Shown: piece after piece, positions 20,456-64,000 of the stretch | Layout: the number at the start of each line of letters is the position of its first letter | How positions within the stretch are numbered: the stretch's first letter is position 1 | Assembly (NCBI GenBank): GCA_964017155.1 | Contig: OZ024860.1 | Coordinates: 48,777,583 to 48,841,582 of the forward strand | DNA length: 64,000 nt | Direction of reading: 5' to 3' | DNA from: Oasisia sp. SBJ-2009 | Taxonomy: Eukaryota; Annelida; Polychaeta; Sabellida; Siboglinidae | Position numbers and translations under genes: made by a program | The notes under the pieces: generated by a model | The model's input: the letters and a program-made list of their open reading frames with translations, nothing else | Told to the model about the DNA's origin: nothing | The model's database searches: none

Positions 20456-22937
20456 CATTATGCTTTTTTCATTTGTGCATTCACCTTTACTCCTAGGCTA
20501 CCGTACACCACAACACTTAACGACATAAGTTATCATAAGCTGCGCCTGTTAAAAGCCCTGTTCAGGCTGGAAATGTTAGTCCACCCTGCTTATTATTAAC
20601 CTGCCCCACACATTTTGCCACATCCTGGCATGTGCCTACCCCGCAGTAATTTTGCTGTAGTGAATTTCTTGTGGCAAATTATAATTTGCCACAAGAAATT
20701 CACTTTGTTGGTATTTCTTTCAGTGGCATCACGATCGTTGCATCTATTTACCTCTGCACTGAATGAACACGACTTGTTCAAAGGCTGCTAATCACAATTG
20801 ACTCGCTAGCACCTCCGGCCAGCACATTATATTGACACCACAGACAAATGAGCAATCTGGTAATCCCCAATTGACTAGCAAAAAGTTTTCCAACATTTAA
20901 GTAACTGGTGACAAGTGAAATGTTAGTATTGCAGTCCCATGCTTGCAACCTGCCACGCATATTACAACTTGGTCCGCAATGCATAGTTTGCCACATCCTG
21001 GCCTGCAGTGCGACAAATAAAAAATCCAGCCAACACTGAACCCGTGGAATACTTTATCACCTACACCAGGTTTACCCCAGGGTAGAGTATCTAGACTATG
21101 TAAGCCATGATCTGGGTTAGCTTAGCCCGGAGATAGTAAGGTTAAGTTAGTCCGGGTTAAGGCATAGTGTAGACACAAATTGTAAGTAATTAACTCTGAT
21201 AGATGGTGCTGATTACCCGTCATGATTTCTTGTCAGTTTCACACTGGCATGTAACCCAGTCATGGAAGGGGGTGTTTCTGGGGTGAATATTTTGGAGTGT
21301 TGTAACCCCATTACTAATCTAAACTGACATAGGTTAAGAATGAGTTACAAAAGATTACTTTGTTTTATGTTAGTCAAAATAGTGCAATGATGACGGCAGC
21401 AGGCCTTGGTCTGTTGTCATGTGCAGGTATCAGCATTTTAAGCAAGGTTTATTAAAGGTTTCAAAGCAAGAAGTGATAACATCCATTTTGTTGGTTGGTT
21501 AATATTAACCTGTATATGAAGTGACCATTGTTAATATTCCAGAAGGAATGGTAGAAAGGCCAAAATATTGTGTTTCATAAATGTAATAAAATTGTTTATA
21601 AAAATGCTACATATAAATTTTTTGGTCAAAACAATTACATCCATGCGGTTACTTTGTGACAACCGGACAGTGTAGTGGACAGTGGTGGGGCAGTGCTCAA
21701 ATGGACATGTTTTTTTATATAAATTAGATATTCTAGCTCGACACGTTTTGTCACTCTGGCAACATTTGGCAAACTTTTGTTGTTAACATTTTGCCTTTAA
21801 ACTGTTCATATAAAAATCTACTACCCAGTAGTTAGTGAAATGCTAATTTACCCCATCTGGCATCAAAACAAGACAAAGATTGTTGATGTTCATGAAGACC
21901 ACTTTAATTATTGCTATGTGGTTATATATCACTTGTGTCGTCCTGTCGGTTGTTAGTAACAATAACATGACAAGTTGCGCAGTAGATCTCTCGCGACGCC
22001 GGTGGTCACAGTCACACACCCGCCACTGACGCTGTCTGAGATCTTCTGCTCCGTTCGTTCGTTCGTCTGTAGTCCCGTATATCACATGCAGACTTCAACA
22101 ACAAACAACATCTGTTCCGGCTGCATTCGCACGCCACTGTCAACACCAACTATAATACATACACACCTAGGTGTTTACATACACGGCATCTGTACACACG
22201 ACTAACACATTAGTTAACACATCTACAGTTCTCGACAGTGACACTGTCCGTGGGATATAATACAAGTTCCTGAACGTATACACATCAAAACGCTGGTGCC
22301 ATCACAGAAATTATTTGCGCTATGAAACTATAAACACCTGCTGTGAAGGCACAACGAGATGCGATGGCAGTAGATAACAAACTATGTACACCTATTTCAC
22401 AACTCTGTTTGTACAGTGACCCGCGTTTATTGTACAAGCGGGTATTCTCTAAGATTCTTTCCCGGCATCACAGCACCAAATGTCACCTGGTATGCGCAAT
22501 ACTCGCAGAATGAAGACGTCACCCAGGGTTGTAAACATACATATCTGTACAATACATGCACACCTATGTATCACAATACTGTAACACTTAAAACGTACAC
22601 TGGTTGTTACGGAAATACTGGAGTTTTTAATTGTAAAACAGTATGCCTATTCCTGGTACCTCTGCATCGTACAGATAACTGCATTTCACAATGTACAGTG
22701 AAACCTTACTACTATGATCACTCTTGCAAGTGACAAGGTGACTGTATTAGCAAGACCAATTTCCTATATTTTACATGGATGATTTTGGGTGATCTTAATT
22801 GCGAGGTGTCTCTATTACACAGGTGACCACAATTTCACTCTATTATTGACCAATCATTACAACCCTAGCGTCCCTCCAGTCCCGGTTTGAGTGACACCTG
22901 TCCCGGGTCAAAGGTCACACCTGTCCTGGGTCAGAGG
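20456..22937. other. Intergenic/3' UTR stretch between convergent RPS3 and ARHGEF17
   Basis: Both genes end into this interval; ARHGEF17 3' UTR must occupy its right part. It contains a perfect 46-bp palindrome at 20659-20704. No supported ORF or RNA gene was seen. The poly(A) site of ARHGEF17 could not be fixed. Confidence 0.6.
20659..20704. repeat. Perfect 46-bp palindrome
   Basis: The 22-nt arm AGTGAATTTCTTGTGGCAAA+TT is followed by AT and then by its exact complement, so there is essentially no loop. Transcribed either way it would fold into a perfect hairpin. Confidence 0.9.

Positions 22938-22959
<22 letters not shown>
22891..22959. repeat. ARHGEF17: 23-bp triplication over the ARHGEF17 stop codon
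   Basis: Units start at 22891, 22914 and 22937 (GTSACACCTGTCCYGGGTCA type). The third unit contains the last codons and TGA of ARHGEF17 (CAG GTG TGA on the minus strand); the other two lie in its 3' UTR. Confidence 0.8.
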
Positions 22960-61602
<38,643 letters not shown>

Positions 61603-63954
61603 CTGTAACAGGCAGACAACATGCTATGTATGTATGCAAAATTAAGTATCTAAAACCACCTAAACACTTCATTCAGTATTTAAACTTAAAAACAGAGCCT
61701 TTTTACTTGAGATACAATAATCTTGTCAGCTGCGCACATGCATCTTCATATTATGTTTGTTTGGTGATTTTTCTTTTTTCTTGGTTTGTTTCTGGAAGAA
61801 TTTGTTCTAGATGAAGAAATTATTCTGTAAGTTAAATTTTCTGAAAGGTGGCTCCTCGATAGCGACCAGCCCGGTCTTAAAGGAGTCTCCTGACGCTATT
61901 TTTATTATTAATTATACGCATTATTACCATGTTTGCTATGATTTTCATGTTTGTATTATTCAGATTATATATGTATGACATGGATAACGTGTATGTGTGT
62001 ATTGTTTTGATATAATGGTCAAATAAAAATAAATTCTTCTTCTTCAACATCACATGACATTTCAGCATGTCAATCGGGGCTGCTCAGGACATGAGACACA
62101 AGAATGCTTATTTAGCATCAGTTCACACACGGAATAGCTGATCTGAACTATTTTCTGTAATCTTGAGAATATTGTTAGCTGCAAAAACGTGGGTGTCAAG
62201 TTGCAAAATTATGACATGGTGTTTTCGTACATATTGATACAAAACTAACACTTAACACTAAGTAAAAAATAGCAATGGCAAGGTGCAACTGTTGATGGGA
62301 TTCCAGGCTTCCCTGGTAGGGCCACATCTAGAGACGAGGAAGAACACTACCTGAGGGGACAGTCTTGCCAGTCCCTGGGAGGAGGGAAGGAGGGAGATGG
62401 GAAGATGGAAGGTAGCGTGGGGACAGATATGGAGTTGAGGGGATGAAGGAGGAAGATGTGAGACACCGAAACAAGCTGCATATTACAATCAACTTGATAT
62501 TTTAATTTTTCTAACTACCACTACAGTGCATAATCCTAAAATTACTGTTAAGACAAATTATAAAACGGATTACCAATAAATGTCCACTGTACATTTTTGT
62601 GACGTCAACCATTTAACACTGAAGTGTATTTGACACTGGATGTTTGTTTTTTGTTATGACACAGTAAGTACAAATGAGGTGACCTAGTTTTGAGCACTAT
62701 AACTGCTGCAGTGCTGGGGTTCTTATATAATGACAACCCTTGTGCTGGTTGTGGGCAGTGCAGGAGAACTGGGTGGTGAGTCATGAGAGAACTATTATAA
62801 CTGGGTGATATGACATTGCCACTGTTGGTGGAAAGAGGGCAATTAAGGCTGTTGACTTCCATAATATTGACGTTTACTGTTATGCAATTATGTCAAAGTG
62901 GACTGACCCATTTTTAGGACACCACACACAGGATAACTACAAAGTTAATTTCGGTGTATAGATGTAGGTTTGTACCACTGTAATATAATAACTTTGTTGT
63001 TGATATTTTTCTGCCAGAATGGATCTGATATGTTCAGGCATTAATTTATTACCTTTCAGGGATGTTTATTTATGTAAAATTCACATTTGGGTAAGGTTTG
63101 ATAATGGTTTTAGAGTTGGTACCACACATGCTAGACAGGCAAGTCAACATAACATTACATGTATTTTCTCTGATTGTTCAAAGACCATCAGTCAGTTATT
63201 GACATTTTACGTAAGTTTCATTGATACTAAACTTTAAAAATGTAATCCATTACAAATATCCCTGATGGATACCCCAGTAAATTGCATTCCTCCGTCTAAA
63301 CAACAGGCATTATTGTTAGCACATGTAAAACCACAGCTACATTTTTACTACTGAAATAATGTCCCCTGTATATTGCTGTTATTTTGTTTGCAATAAAACA
63401 ACATAAATTTGACTGACTGAATGAGCTGACATGCCAAATTTGATTGCACGCTGCCGTGGGTCTGGATTAAATTAGCGGACAATGAAATGATGTATAAATG
63501 AATAAATGAGCTGTCTTATAAACAAATGGTTCAAGTAATGATATTCCTCGTGGGGCGTCGTTTCCTGACTGTTGGTATTAAGCCATGTGGCTGTTACACA
63601 GAGTAGCACGTGGCAGTGGCAGCCTATCTTGACAATCAAATGCATTTTTTCTAGCTAGAACGACATGTTCGAATGACGAGGGCTAAGCAAATACGAATGG
63701 CAAATCAGTAGTGTTGTTTAAATGGTCGGTGGGTGAGCTATGTGGCCCAGTGCTCTTGTGCCCTGTGCTGGAAAGTGAACTAATAGGGCAAGTTTTTTCC
63801 ACTGCTATTATTTTTACTTAAAAATACAATAGCAGTAGAAACAATTTGCCTTTTGTTTGTTTGAGGCCTTCATTTTTTAACAAGAGTTACTAATACTGCC
63901 ATCAGTAACAATACAGAGTAACAACCCAGGTGAAATTTGAAAAATGGAACCAAT

Positions 63955-63955
<1 letters not shown>
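61603..63955. other. ARHGEF17: ARHGEF17 intron running to the right edge
   Basis: No exon with splice sites and DH-domain similarity was found, so the N-terminal exons lie beyond 64000. Poly(A)-like retroelement ends may be present near 62020-62045 (AATAAATTCTTCTTCTTC) and 63392-63420 (AATAAAACAACATAAATTTG then TGACTGAC). Confidence 0.5.

Positions 63956-64000
<45 letters not shown>
63956..64000. repeat. (GT)n microsatellite at the window edge
   Basis: A perfect GT run continues past the end of the window. Confidence 0.95.

Overview
The window reads as nuclear DNA of an invertebrate animal. It is AT-rich, its genes have many short exons and long introns, splice sites are consensus GT..AG, and it is full of LINE tails, tRNA-derived SINEs, hAT-like and piggyBac-like repeats, minisatellites and microsatellites. 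The proteins are clear metazoan orthologues, but I cannot place the phylum (a lophotrochozoan or basal deuterostome would fit). There are no bacterial genes, CRISPR arrays or recognisable free-standing RNA genes.

Four protein genes are present. (1) Positions 1826-3196, + strand: the large GC-rich last exon of a Patched/RND-family transporter-like gene (PTCHD3-like), cut off on the left. (2) Positions 5643-11945, - strand: a complete nine-exon cathepsin O gene. All intron phases close, giving 356 residues with Cys, His and Asn of the papain triad. (3) Positions 11990-19882, + strand, with a 3' UTR exon near 20378-20455: a complete RPS3 gene, five coding exons and 250 residues. CTSO and RPS3 are head to head, with only 44 bp between their start codons. 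(4) Positions 22938-61602, - strand: 20 exons (775 codons plus stop) of ARHGEF17/TEM4, a Rho guanine nucleotide exchange factor, from inside the DH domain to the C-terminus. Its 5' part lies beyond the right edge. RPS3 and ARHGEF17 converge.

The introns hold most of the repeats: a 5'-truncated non-LTR retrotransposon with an intact reverse-transcriptase ORF in RPS3 intron 2; smaller LINE 3' ends; two hAT-type elements with perfect 8-bp target duplications; a second hAT-like MITE family; a TTAA-flanked piggyBac-like element with a second, inverted copy; a TA-flanked MITE; and SINEs.

The most unusual pattern is in ARHGEF17. Tandem repeats are anchored on its splice sites. An 18-copy 62-bp array and a roughly 65-copy 23-bp array both start exactly at intron position -3 of a 3' splice site. 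A 32-bp array carries ten further copies of a 3' splice site plus the first bases of its exon. A 5' splice site is copied three times, and the stop-codon region three times in all. A hAT insertion also landed at +5 to +12 of a 5' splice site, with the target duplication rebuilding that sequence. I know of no described system of this kind. It may be neutral minisatellite growth bounded by exons, or it may affect splicing.
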